A stretch of 64,000 nt of DNA, taken from Cyanoderma ruficeps. Lineage: Eukaryota > Chordata > Aves > Passeriformes > Timaliidae. The translations under genes were made by a program, and so were the position numbers. Position 1 is the stretch's first letter, and each line of letters begins with the position of its first letter. Shown here in pieces: positions 23,552 to 34,501 of the stretch. The stretch spans positions 1,251,844 to 1,315,843 of the forward strand of contig VZDJ01000046.1 of assembly GCA_008694505.1 (NCBI GenBank). Direction: 5' to 3'. The notes below the pieces were generated by a model. It made no database searches. It was given only the letters and a program-made list of their open reading frames with translations, and was not told where the DNA came from.

Positions 23552-23885
23552 GGACTCAGTCTTAATCTGAAATGTTCCTCACTTTTTTCAGTTGTTCTGA
23601 CTAAGATGAGTCAGTGGGAGGGAGGCAGTGCTGTTCTCTTTTTTGCAACTCCTTTTGAGTTTACCTTGACTTTTTATCTTTTCTTTCCTTTCTTTTTTTT
23701 TTTCTAAAGTATTTTAAAAGAGCTGAAGTGAAATGTTCCATTTCATATTGGAGTAAAATTTCTTTTCAAATGGTATTTTTATGATTCTCTTTTCAGGGAA
23801 AACAAAAAAAGCCCCCCAAAAAACCCATAGCATGTCTGGCTTTATATTTTGTTCAAAATAAAGTACAGTCAGTTTTGCATGGGCC

Positions 23886-23970
23886 TCTTTCCTTTCCTTT
23901 CCTTTCCTTTCCTTTCCTTTCCTTTCCTTTNCCCTTCCCTTCCCTTCCCTTCCCTTCCCTTCCCTTCCCC
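23886..23970. repeat. (TTTCC)n then (CCCTT)n simple repeat with one N
   Basis: A pure polypyrimidine tract of two different pentamers, TTTCC then CCCTT, with an unresolved base at 23931 exactly where they change. The apparent proline/phenylalanine-rich frames across it are artefacts. Confidence 0.9.
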
Positions 23971-25052
23971 CATCAGCCAAACAAACTCATTCAGTTGTTC
24001 ACACAAGCCCTAACCACGGATCCAGCTGATGAATTCCAAATCTTTCCCTGGAGATGGGGGAGCTGTCAAGAGCCCAGAATTGAGTTGTACTCTATAATTT
24101 TGATTCCAAGCTTTATCCTTGCCCAGTTCTGGACAAAATTACAGTAATTGTCTCCGAAACTGAGGATTCTTTGCCAGTAATGGGAGCAGGAGAGGATAAA
24201 ACCTTCCAGTCTTCTCCAGGTCCAGTAATTTGCAAAGAGATCCTTGGAAATGTGACCATCATGACCTGGGAAGGAGTTGAGTTCAGACTCAGCCAAGAGG
24301 GAAGGGAATCTTGCTCTTGGAATTCTCCCATTGTGGACCAACATGTTTGGAATTCTCTCAAAAGCCAGAGAATTTCTGGAACCTCCTGTTTAGACCCCTA
24401 CATGTGAAGTGAACAGGACACGAGGAGAGCTGGAATTTAGTGGCCAACTAGTTCACACTTGATGGGAAATACTTGATGGGAATGAAAACCTGCATGCATT
24501 CCAACCCAAAAATCACATTACACACATAAATCTATTACATGTAATAAATTCCTTCATCGCTGCCAACTGAAGTCGTATTTCTACCAGATCCCCCTATTTT
24601 TTTTTTAGCTGGGAGCAGATAGGACATAATGAAATATTATGGATTCTAATGGCTTTATGCCAAAGAGCTCAGAGTTAAGTGGCTGATAAGAAATAGCCAT
24701 TGAATTAGGTATCTCAGAGCAATAAATCTGTAAGAGCTGGGGGAGGCAGATTCTTGGCAGCAGTGCCCCACTCAATGCTGGGGTCTTGCAGCTGGTATTT
24801 TACTTCCTTTGTAAAATAAGTTTCACATGTGGATTCAGGTAAAAAATGACAATAGGGTACGGACACTTTTCAGGAGAAAAAGACAAATGTGTGGGTGTTG
24901 GTTTGGGCCTGGTTTATTTCACATCAAATATTGGCATCCCTGTGCTTTAAAAGCACTTCCTCGATTTGGAGCTGATGTTGAATGACAGAACTCATGTTTG
25001 TCACCCAGGACACCCATTTATCAAGGTATTGAAGTTCTGAGTTGAATTAATT
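23971..25052. other. No gene recognised
   Basis: About 1.1 kb of unique DNA following the pentamer repeat. Confidence 0.5.
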
Positions 25053-25203
25053 GTCCCATCCCTGGAAAGGTTCATGGCCAGGTTGGATGGGGATTGGAAC
25101 AACTTGGTCCAGAAAAAGCATCCTTGCCCATTGCAGGGGGTGGACCAAAATGAGCTTTGGGGTCTCTTCCAACCCAAACCATCCTGTGATTTTATGATTC
25201 CTT
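25053..25203 (+). repeat. CR1 LINE 3'-end fragment
   Basis: ATGGCCAGGTTGGATGGGGA through TTCCAACCCAAACCATCCTG to the ATTTTATGATTCC terminus. Confidence 0.85.
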
Positions 25204-25671
25204 CTCACATTTGGACAACAAAATGTGCTTTAGAGAGTCCTGTCTCCCCCAACAAGCACATCAAATCACAGGCTTACAAGCCAAATGTTTTCCTCCCTCA
25301 ATCTTGGTCATTGTACAGTAATTCTGTAGATTTGCTCTGAAAACCAAGGGCAGGGGTGGCATTGGCTGGTTTCAGCATTCCAGGTCACTTCCTGTACCCT
25401 TAGGCTGCATGTGGGAAGGATTCAAGGTGTTGATCTGGACTGGGAGGAACGGAGATGTTTCCAAGGGGAGAGGTTCAATCTGTATTGGGGATGGATGGGG
25501 TGGGGATGGACTCCAGAAGAGTGGGTGGGGATGGACTCTAGGAGAGGGTTTCTCGCTTGGAACCATAAAAAGGCATCTGTTGCCATGTACAGGAAACTTT
25601 TCCCTCTCTGGTCTTCGGGTGCAAAGCCAGTTCAGTTGTGAGCTTTTCCCCACCAGGAGCTGGTGGGGTCC

Positions 25672-25806
25672 CCAACCCCTGGAGATGTCCAAGGAAGGAC
25701 TGGATGTGGCACTCAGTGCTCTGGGCTGGGTGAAAAGGTGGGGATCAATCCCCAAGTCATCTCTTGGAGGGCTCTCCCAACCTCAGTGATCCTGTGATTC
25801 TGTGAC
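25672..25806 (+). repeat. CR1 LINE 3'-end fragment (distinct subfamily)
   Basis: CCCAACCCCTGGAGATGTCC, GGACTGGATGTGGCACTCAG and GATCCTGTGATTCTGTGACC mark a forward CR1 3' end of a subfamily different from the copies with the CCATGGGCAGGG segment. Confidence 0.8.
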
Positions 25807-27407
25807 CTGGGAAATGACATTGCCACCCACCTGCCTTTGCTCTTGTGATCCCACAAAGGAGTAAATGCACAAGGGGTTCTGCAGCAGGAATGATTTCTCT
25901 GTGAGCACTGTCAGTGCCAGAAGAGGATTTCAGGCTTTCAGAGAGTCCAATGTTACAGCTGTGACATCATGCCCAGGCTCTTTGTGCCACACGTCCTTGG
26001 GATCCTCAGACAACCCACCATCTTTTGGGGCTGAGGACAGCCAAATTCCCTCTGTGGGTTGTACTGAGTCACAGTTCAGGCTTTATATCCCCAGAGTGAG
26101 GGTGTAGATACAACCAATTGCATGTGGAGTGAAGATGATTTAACCACTGGCATTGATCCATTACATGGGAAATTGCTTTAATGTGGTGGAGATCACAAAA
26201 TCCCTCATCCTGGTGTTTCACCATGGAAACCACGGGGGATCAAAGGAAGAGGATGTCATTTGCCACCTTTAAACATGATCCTTTCTAATAGAGAAAGATG
26301 CTTTTGCATGAAAACTGAACTAACACAGAGAAGCTCAAAGCCTTCCAGAGGTCGTGATTCCATGTTCCAGCAAATTCAGAGTAATGGTGTGTGCCTAAGA
26401 AAAGCCATGCTTTGCTCTTTGCCAGCCAGGAAGGACACAGGGGACACACAGCTGGGACCAAAGAGGGTTGGGCTGACTTTTTTTCCACACTTCTCTGGCA
26501 ACCTTCATCAAAACCACTTACATTAATTTCTGAGCAGCGATTTGAGTTCCTCATGTGAAAGATGTTTTTTTTTTTTTTTTTTTTGAGGGGTGGGATTATC
26601 CTCACCTCTACAGACATAGAATAAATGTATCTGGCTGCTTTTCCCTTCCCCCAGCCCTCACAACCTGTTTTCCTGATTTCTGGCTTAACCCACTGAGAGA
26701 TCCAGTGGAAGTCAGTACAAACAACTTTGTTTCTCAGCATGGCCCAGAGCATCAGACCCCCTTGCTTTTAAATGAAAATGGTTAATCCATGCAGAAAGAG
26801 AGACAAATACAGCCAAGGCTTGTCCTTCCAAGTTGTAGGGTTGGCCTTTATCAGCAGTGTGAACACTGGGTGTGAATCAGTTTCAGAAGGGCGTGAGTGG
26901 CCAAACAGGCCCCATGGTCATGGCAAAGCTCACTGACCTCTTGTTGAGATCTATTTTCACCGCCTGACATTTGTGTGCATCAAATAATGTGTCCTTGACA
27001 TGAACAATTATTGTTCTCTCGTGGTTGCCTGCCAGGCTTTTCTCTGGCACGGAGGAAGGCTCGTGTTTTGTTCTGAGCAATAAAGACTTTTGTTGGAGGA
27101 TATTCCAGCGTCACATCTGTATTTGTGTGTTGGGCTGTCTGCTGTAAATGCAGGAATCATTTCACACCTGTGGATTATGACAAAACGACAACAGAGTGTT
27201 TGTATTTTCACAGTTGTCACCTCCATGCATCAGTCCTGCCTCCAAATTCATCCAAATGCACCCAGCTGGTGCAGTGGTGGAGGTTTTGGGGTAATTTACA
27301 TTGGATTTGGTACTGGTTCATCTGCTGGCACAGATGTTCTCAAAGAGGGTCTCCTCAGAACTCCTATCTACTTGAAGATGTAGATGGACATGCTCAGTGC
27401 AAGGAAT
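25807..27407. other. No gene recognised
   Basis: About 1.6 kb with a 20-bp T run at 26564-26584; no exon or named repeat seen. Confidence 0.5.
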
Positions 27408-27453
27408 AAATGGCCTTTAAAGGTCCCTTCCAACACAAATATTTCTATGAATC
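27408..27453 (+). repeat. CR1 LINE 3' tail fragment
   Basis: AAAGGTCCCTTCCAACACAA then ATTTCTATGAATCTCC, a short forward tail. Confidence 0.6.
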
Positions 27454-27649
27454 TCCAATTTTAAGAGTGATTTGGTCTATTCTGGTTAACCTTTCAAAGT
27501 ATGAGGTCGTCACGCTTAACTCCCAGCAAGAACCTCCCCCAGCTCACAACTCCCTTCTTAGTTTGCCTTCTCTGTGTCTTCTCCAGGACTGTGAGGAATA
27601 AATTGAAATACCAGGTGGAACGCCTCAGACACAACGTCTTCACGATGGT

Positions 27650-27655
27650 TTTATT
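27650..27655 (-). promoter_or_regulatory. Candidate distal AATAAA polyadenylation signal
   Basis: The minus strand reads AGCAATAAAACCATCGTG followed within about 20 bases by CGTTGTGTCTG, a GU-rich arrangement typical of a true cleavage site. The sequence to its right (27.7-28.3 kb) is A/T-rich with motifs resembling a long 3' UTR. If used by VIPR1 it would give a 6.7-kb 3' UTR; it could instead belong to an unrecognised transcript. Confidence 0.3.
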
Positions 27656-28111
27656 GCTTGTTTTCAGCAGCGTCAACCACAGAGAAGAACCCCCTCTGGA
27701 GCAAGAGGGTGAACCAAATACAAAGGGAAAAAAAAAAATTAAAAAAAATAGCCATTTCATTGCATATGTACAGAGTCAGACCAAAAATAAATAACATCAG
27801 GCAAAAGGCCATGAAACAAAGGCAGAGATTTCACCTGTGCTGAGCAAGCAGGCCTGTTCTCGCTGGCATGGAGGATACAGCACGAGCACCTGATACAGAA
27901 AAATCCACAGAGACAGAAATTCTCTGCTCACAGCCAGTCCCCCTCACCCTCTGCTCTCAAAGCCTATTTACAGGAGGGCAGAGCAGAGGTTTCTACAGCT
28001 CGAGTGAGAAGGGTCAGCTGGCACCAGCTGCTGAACCGCAGCTTGAGGTGTTGGAAACAGGCTCTGAAAAATGCACTTTCGGGTTCAAAAATGCCTTTTT
28101 GAACTCGATTT

Positions 28112-28131
28112 ATCATCATCATCATCATCAT
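28112..28131. repeat. (TCA)n microsatellite
   Basis: Six to seven TCA units. Confidence 0.9.
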
Positions 28132-30370
28132 TGTCTGAGTATCAAAAATGTGGTTTGTTTATTTTATTTCTTTTTAACGTGCTCTTCAGGTTTCCTCTAT
28201 GTACAAATGTACAATATCCACAAAACTTGGGTATAAAACACCGGTGCTCTGCTGCTGCCAGTGTGTGTCCCCAGGGTTTGGCCCTCAGAACACAAGCAGG
28301 AATTATTTTCCTTACAGACCTGTCCTAATTTTGTTTTTTTTTTTTTTCTCCCCTGTGATTTCACAGTATTCTAGAAATAACCAGAATTTCAAACCCAGGG
28401 CTCTTCAGGATATAGCACAACACCCTGCAAGTTAGGACATTCAGGAAGGGGTGGAAAAGATGATCTTTGCTCCCAAGAAACTCCTGATTAAAAGCCACAG
28501 TTTACACCTGCACAGGTCTCTAGGGGAAATAACGAGGTCAGTCACTGTAATTACACCTCATCAGACTGATATGCAAATGCTGGGTTTGGAGAGGGGATGA
28601 AAAGCTGACTGACAGGAAATGGATTAAAATCCACATTTTGGAACATCTGACTCCACGTGACAGTCTGGGATTGGAATTTTTTTCCTTATTACAGCAGTTT
28701 AGTGCCCGAGTGATGCCGGCAGGGTCATTCTGGATGGATGTGGGTGTTGTGACCCTCTGCTCTTCGAGGTTCATCTGCAGTGAAGCAGTTTTGTGGTGCT
28801 GGCCCCAAATGCATCGGGGTGGGAAAAGTGCAAATTTGCATTGTGGGCCAGGGAATTCAGGATTGCAATCCCTGTCCACAGGAGTTTGGCACATTCGGGG
28901 GTGCAGAGATGCCAGGGGGGGAGGCACGAGGCTGGGAGGGAACTTGGGCTGTGCCAGAAACTCAACCTGAACGCAGGAGCTGGGACACAGCAGGAGGAAT
29001 GTTTTGTGTGGGCTTTCCTGTCAGGCTGGATTCACCTTCCAGAGAAGGGACGTTGCTTCTGATCCTCCTGTGTTTCCACAGGCCATTTATCACACCAAGA
29101 TGTGCCCATGTGGTCAGAATAAAATCAGTTTCGTGAAGACACACATCAGCATTTCTCAGTTCCAGAGATTCCCTTTTAGTCTGAAATTATTTTGTATTTC
29201 CTCGTATTTCCTTTCCCTTTGTTTAAACCCTGGGGTGAAGCTGGAAGGAATGCAGACAAAAGGATCCCACCAAAACCCTTTTAATCCCTGCCTTGGAGCC
29301 AAGTGGTGTTCATTCACTCCTGAGCTTTCCTTGGAACTTCATTTTGCTTTTGAAATATTACCAGCAATCTGTCATTAATCAGCAGGTGCATTTCTCTCTG
29401 AAAGCATTTCCATCAGATTGGAGCAGAGATTTGGGGTTAATCCCTCTGCCCACGGAGCCCTGTGGCACAGACATGACCCTCATTGATTTTGAGATGAATG
29501 GGAACCCAGTGGGATATAAAGAAAGAAGGAAAATCTGAGAATTAGTTGATGTATAAAATATCTTTTCTCCAGCAACACCTTCCTGGAGAAAAATATAACT
29601 TGTTTCCTAGCAAAAAAGCCCAAACAAACCCAAAATAAAACAAAATGCTCAGATCTTTCCTCTTCTGGCTTTTCCCCCTTTTCATTCCACAACTGCAGTA
29701 ATGCTGTTGCTGCACACATAACTCTGATTTTAAAAATTTGTTTAATTTTAATGCCCCTAAATTTCTGCAACAGAATTTCTTTCCTAAACCCTAAACATGG
29801 TCATAGTCTCGTTTCTTGCTGCTTGTGAGAGGGTCACGAAGCAACACAGGTCCCGGGTGAGCAGAAATATCTACAGTCTAATGTTAGCATTGAACCTCTA
29901 GACCTTGAGACAACAATTTATTGGTTATATTTAATTGTTCTATACTTATTAATAATTTTGAATAATTCAATCACTGAAGTATAGAACAGGTGGGGCTTAG
30001 TCTATCCTTGATATAAAAAGGGAGTAAGTAGCTCCAGAATGCAGAAAAAGGAATTATTTTGAAGGCAAATCCCAGTTTTTTGCTGGTGTAATTCAGGAGT
30101 CACTGCAGTGAAACGATTGGTGCAAGCAGGATCAGAAATTGGCTTTATTTCTGTAAAGGGTTTTGGAGCCCAAATCCATGATCCTCAAACACATCTGTGC
30201 CCTTCAGCAGAGGCAGAAGAAATTTTAACACCTTTTAAGAGGCACACCTCTGACCTTATCATGCAGCAAAGGGATGCAGCTGCCCTGCTGGAGTCGGTTC
30301 TGTGTTACACTGGGATCAGGATGGAGCTGGGGGAGCAGAGAAAGTGCTGAGCTCTGCTGTGTGCTCTGTG

Positions 30371-30500
30371 TGGGGCCAGGACACGGGGCCAGGACATGGG
30401 GCCAGATATAGGGTCAGGTCATGGGGCCAAGACACAGGGCCAGGACATGGGGCCAGGTTATGGGGCCAGGACACAGGGCCAGGCCATGGGGCCAGGCCAG
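30371..30500. repeat. 13-bp minisatellite, about 10 units
   Basis: Ten imperfect units of the 13-mer GGGGCCAGGACAT. Variant units (for example GGGGCCAGATATA, GGGGCCAGGTTA) are interspersed. The G-rich strand has several GGGG runs. It may lie within the VIPR1 3' UTR. Confidence 0.9.
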
Positions 30501-30543
30501 CTCACTCCACGTTGTCATCTGCAGTGAAGTCCTTGAATTCCAC

Positions 30544-30549
30544 TTTATT
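30544..30549 (-). promoter_or_regulatory. Candidate AATAAA polyadenylation signal downstream of VIPR1
   Basis: A canonical AATAAA on the minus strand about 3.8 kb past the VIPR1 stop, just upstream (in plus coordinates, to the right) of a G/C-rich minisatellite. It is the first canonical hexamer I could find after the stop. There is no strong GU-rich element beside it, so its use is uncertain. Confidence 0.2.
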
Positions 30550-31789
30550 GATGAGCTGGATGAAAAAAAACCCAGAGTAGACAAGGCCAAGTTACAGAGC
30601 CAAATTCCTGCACTAAGCCAGTTAAACAGGGCCTGATCCCAATGTCATCATTCACTTGATTGCTCACGTCCCCAGAGTGAAAAGCTCTGATTTCAGCCCC
30701 AGCTCCTCTGTTTTCCTGGAACTCCAGGCCAAGGCAGCTGGGCTGGCAGCTCTTCGTGGCTGGCATTGCCATGCCTGTCACAGCAGGTACATTCAGCACG
30801 TTCATTCAATCCCTCAAACACCCCTGGGAGCAGAAAAGGGGATGTGGCTGGATGTTCAGTAATGAAATAATTGTGAGCAGGGTGCCTGGGGGCACAGTTC
30901 TGGCAGGCTGATGTACTCCACACCTTTTGAAGGAGCCCCTCAGCTTAGGAACCATCCCATCTTCAGCCTCCTGTGCAGAATAGCCTGGTGGGGAACCTGA
31001 CAGGCTGCAGAGGGGCCTGTGGTGAGGGTAAATAACCAGCTGGGGTTTTTCCCTGTCGTGTGTCCAAAAGACAAACCTTTCCTGGCTGTCTTTGGTGTGT
31101 GGCTGTTGCTGGCACAGGGCTGGGACACGAGAGAAGCTGCAAACACACAGCAGAAAGCCTTAAAATGGAGAGGAAAAGGGAGCACAGGGAGAGGAAAGGG
31201 AAGGTGAAGACCAGAGGGAAAATGCTGGATGTGTCTCAGCGCTGATGGCTCACGAGCCTTCCCCCAGCATGGAACAGATGGGAAGGGATTCCCTCACAGC
31301 CCACAGAGGAGGCTGCTGGCAGTGCTGCTGCACTTCTGCTCTACAGCTCTGTGCTCCAGCTCCTCTGCTGCTTGTCTGGGACCTGAAATTCCAGTTGACA
31401 CCTCAGGCAGCTCAGTGGATGCATTCCCAAGACTGGGCAGTGCTCCTCTGCAGCCCGTCGGTTTTGTTGGGTATAAATATTTACCATGACAGATGAACAG
31501 GGGGAATGGTTCTGATGAATCCAACCTTCCCCAGACTGAACCAGTGAGGCAAATCATTTTACACCAAGTGGAACAACTTGGAAGCTGAGACAGAATTTTC
31601 CCTTGTCTCTTCTGGTCTTCCTTGAAGTTAGCCATTCACCTGGGAAAATGCAGGTCAAATCCTTGCTTTGGACCAGGCACAGGAGAAGAGTTGGTGGTAC
31701 TGGTGGGATTTCTCCAGTGTTTCCTGGGGGAGTCCTGGTCCAGGTCTGAAAATGCTCAGCAGAGCAACACAAGCACCCAACACAAAGAG

Positions 31790-31930
31790 AATCACAGAAT
31801 ATCCTGAGTTAGAAGGGACCCACAAGGATCACTGAGTCCACCTCCTTGTCCTGCAGAGGACAACCCCAAAAATCACCCCAAGTGTCTGAGAGCATTGTCC
31901 AAACTCTTTTTGAAGTCTGACCACAACCAT
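31790..31930 (-). repeat. CR1 LINE 3'-end fragment (older subfamily)
   Basis: AATCACAGAATATCCTGAGT, AGAAGGGACCCACAAGGATC and GACAACCCCAAAAATCACCC match a CR1 subfamily with the ACCCACAAGGATCA segment, reverse orientation. Confidence 0.85.
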
Positions 31931-32953
31931 TTAAAAGGTTTTTGCCTCTGAGAACCTTGTGGATTCCAACGGGACATTGTTTGAGGGGTGTCAAGGCATA
32001 AGGGCTTCAATGCAAAAAAAGTGGGGAAATTTTGAGCATCCTCTTGTTTTCTCTGCATTTTGGGAATCAGGGAGCTGCATTTTGACGATCCTATGGCACA
32101 CCAGAGCTGGATCCTCACTGTTGATGTGGGCTCAGTGTAAAGCAGCCCGAACAAAGCTGGCTCACACTTGGCCAGCCTGGGGCCACCAGCACTGTAATTC
32201 CAGGAATTCTCACATCTTCCCATCCTCTTAAGACCTACAGGCTGTGGCAGGATCTGAGATGCCTCCCTGCAAACTCAGGGCTGCAAGTTTGCCCTTGGTG
32301 TGTCAGAGTTTCTCGTGGCCCTTTTCTGACTCCAGCCCCCCACGCCGTTCTCAGCCCCACACCTGGAGGAATACTTTGGAAATCCTGCTCGACTGATCCC
32401 AGCCCCTAGGAATGGTTATGGCATGGAACGCTGCTCTGACAGGACTCAGAAAGGAGCTGGATCTGCAAGTCTCCTGCTGGGCTCAGCGTGGTTTTTTGGC
32501 ACCTTTGTTAAAGGCAAACAACCCCCAGCCCCACCAGGCTGCAGGTGCTTCCCTCCAGTGAACTGCCCTTCATTGTGGAGGAACAAAACTGGTGAGAAAT
32601 AAAACGGGTGAGTTGAGACCTCTGAACCCTCAAAGAGGAGCCCACCTCCCTCCCCAGGTGACCCAGACATCCCTCCATGGGGACAGGTTTTAGCAGGATG
32701 GCAGCAGCCCAGTTACTGAGGGTGCACATGAGCTGGGCAGGGGATTTTCCACCCTCAGCATGAAACTTTTTCAACCCCACTCGATGCAGTTGAGTGGGAC
32801 ACAAACATGAGCATCTGTATCCGTGCATTTTCTGTCTCCTGACTGAGTTTGGGACTGTGGGGTTGCCTCAAATGAGCAGGACTGGGCTTTAACATTTCTC
32901 CTTTGCCTCTCCACCGTAAAAACAAGAATCAAACAAACCATTTCTCCCTTGGT

Positions 32954-32959
32954 TTTAAT
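32954..32959 (-). promoter_or_regulatory. Candidate proximal polyadenylation signal (ATTAAA) for VIPR1
   Basis: ATTAAA lies about 1.35 kb past the VIPR1 stop and is followed on the minus strand by a T/G-rich stretch (TTTGTTTGATTC). The resulting 3' UTR length would be like the roughly 1.4 kb known in mammals. Use of the site is inferred; no transcript evidence is available. Confidence 0.35.
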
Positions 32960-34309
32960 GGGACCCACGTGCGTTCCTCAGGTAGGAATTGGCCCTGTAT
33001 GGAAACTAACAGGCCTTCAGAAAAGAGGTAAAAAATGCACACACACATCTTAAATATCTAACAGTGCCTTCACACAGGATGAAAGCTCCCCACAAAAGCT
33101 GAAGAAATCCATTTAGTAGCTCCTTCACTCTTTCCTCCCTCCTGGAGTGCCAGCTGTGTGCTGGGACAACCTTGTTCTGATGAAAGCAATTTCACCTGCT
33201 GCTGTGATGCTAATTTTTTTCATCTGGAGAGTGGCTCCTTATGGCAGCTCTGATTCAATTAAGGATCACAGGGCCCTGTATTTCCCTTTCCTGACAGTGT
33301 GTGCTAAGCAAGTGCAAATGAATTACAGCCCAATTATTTTCCCCTGATCCCTAATGATCCTGGGTGCATCCACGCACCGAGATCTATGGGAGAACTTAAA
33401 GAGAATATAAAAAAAACCCAAAAAAACACAGCCAGGCTCCTCTTTTGGCATCTGGCCCTGGTTTTTATACATGCAAATCGAGTTTCCTGTTCATGGAACA
33501 CAACCAAGCAAAACACCATGTCACCAACACAGTGCGGAGAGGAGCGTCCTCGTGCTGGTCCTGCTCAGTGATCTGCCCTTCCACAGGGCTCCCAAGGGGG
33601 CCTGGAAAGCTTCTGCTCCCAAGGGTGGTGGCAGAACACACTGGGCCATCCTCTGAGGGGCTTTCCTGGTGCTGCAGCTTCATCTCCACCTGTGGAAAAT
33701 GTGGGGGGCCATGTGCTGGCCTCTCCCTTCCTGCTCACGTTCCTCCTGTCCCTTCTCCCCGTGTCCCCAGCACTGTCTTTGGTGCTGTATCATCATCTCT
33801 TTTCCACAGGAATTTTGGCACATTCATGTGTTTGGCTTTTTTTTTTTTTTCCCTACTTCCTGCCTCTGTTTCTCCTTTACTGGCTCATTTTAAAAAAAAC
33901 AAAACAGAAAAAAGAAAGTGCAATTTGTCTGTTTCAGAGATGCCAGTTCTGGTAAAGCCACCGAGGACTGAGGATCTACCTCCCTTAGCCCCAGTACTTC
34001 ATTATTTATGACACACCAGCATCTCCCAGGCTGTCCTCAAGCAACTGGGACAATTCCTCAGAGTTACCAACCCCTGAGGGCTTGAAACTGAAGAGTGAAA
34101 GGCCTGAAACGAGGGAGAGCAAAAATGTTCCACTGCCTCGTGGCTTGTCCGATCTCATTCGGGACACCGGCGGCTTTTCCAGTTGTGTGTCCTCTGTTGG
34201 CTCATGTGGAGCAGGTCATTTCACAGGGATTTGTCGTGGGATCACTGACTCCCAGGGGTCCTTGTGTCTCAGTTTCTGGATGCTCAGTGCCTGGGGAACC
34301 TCTCCCCTG

Positions 34310-34501
34310 TCACACCAGAGAGAACTCAGCCTGGAAGCCGGAGCAGCGGCGCGTCTTGGGCGAGCACTTGGTCAGCATGGAGATCTGGGTGCTGAAGTTG
34401 GTGCCGTTGCTGCCCAGGGAAGGGTGGTGGTACTTCATGTCCGAGCCCAGGAACCTCTCCAGGTGCCACCTCCTCCACTTCCTCTTGAGCTCAGCTTGCA
34501 C
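34310..34501 (-). CDS. VIPR1: VIPR1 exon 13: helix 8, cytoplasmic tail and stop
   Basis: The last coding exon is 192 nt and encodes residues 184-246 plus TGA (34310-34312). It starts [15 protein letters not shown], the amphipathic basic helix 8 that lies against the membrane and contacts G-protein beta-gamma in class B receptors. The tail is rich in Ser and Thr (for example SMLTKCSP), as expected for kinase and arrestin regulation, and ends FQAEFSLV, nearly the same end as mammalian VIPR1. The acceptor is TCCTGTGACCAG. Confidence 0.97.
   Translation of the reverse strand: MQAELKRKWRRWHLERFLGSDMKYHHPSLGSNGTNFSTQISMLTKCSPKTRRCSGFQAEFSLV

Larger units (their letters stand above)
27656..34309 (-). 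other. Region downstream of VIPR1 stop; possible 3' UTR
   Basis: No further coding exon is visible. It holds a CR1 fragment (31790-31930), a 13-bp minisatellite (30371-30500), a short TCA repeat (28112-28131) and two candidate polyadenylation signals besides the distal one at its left edge. Depending on which signal is used, between 1.35 and 6.7 kb of it would be VIPR1 3' UTR. Open frames of up to 188 codons on the plus strand (33445-34011) show no recognisable domain. Confidence 0.4.

Noticed and set aside
33445..34011. 188-codon open frame on the plus strand
   Set aside because: It lies antisense to the likely VIPR1 3' UTR, contains a poly-F run from a T tract and has no domain.
1..34309. 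Possible neighbouring genes known near mammalian VIPR1 (for example SEC22C, SS18L2)
   Set aside because: I looked for their exon-like segments on both strands and saw none.
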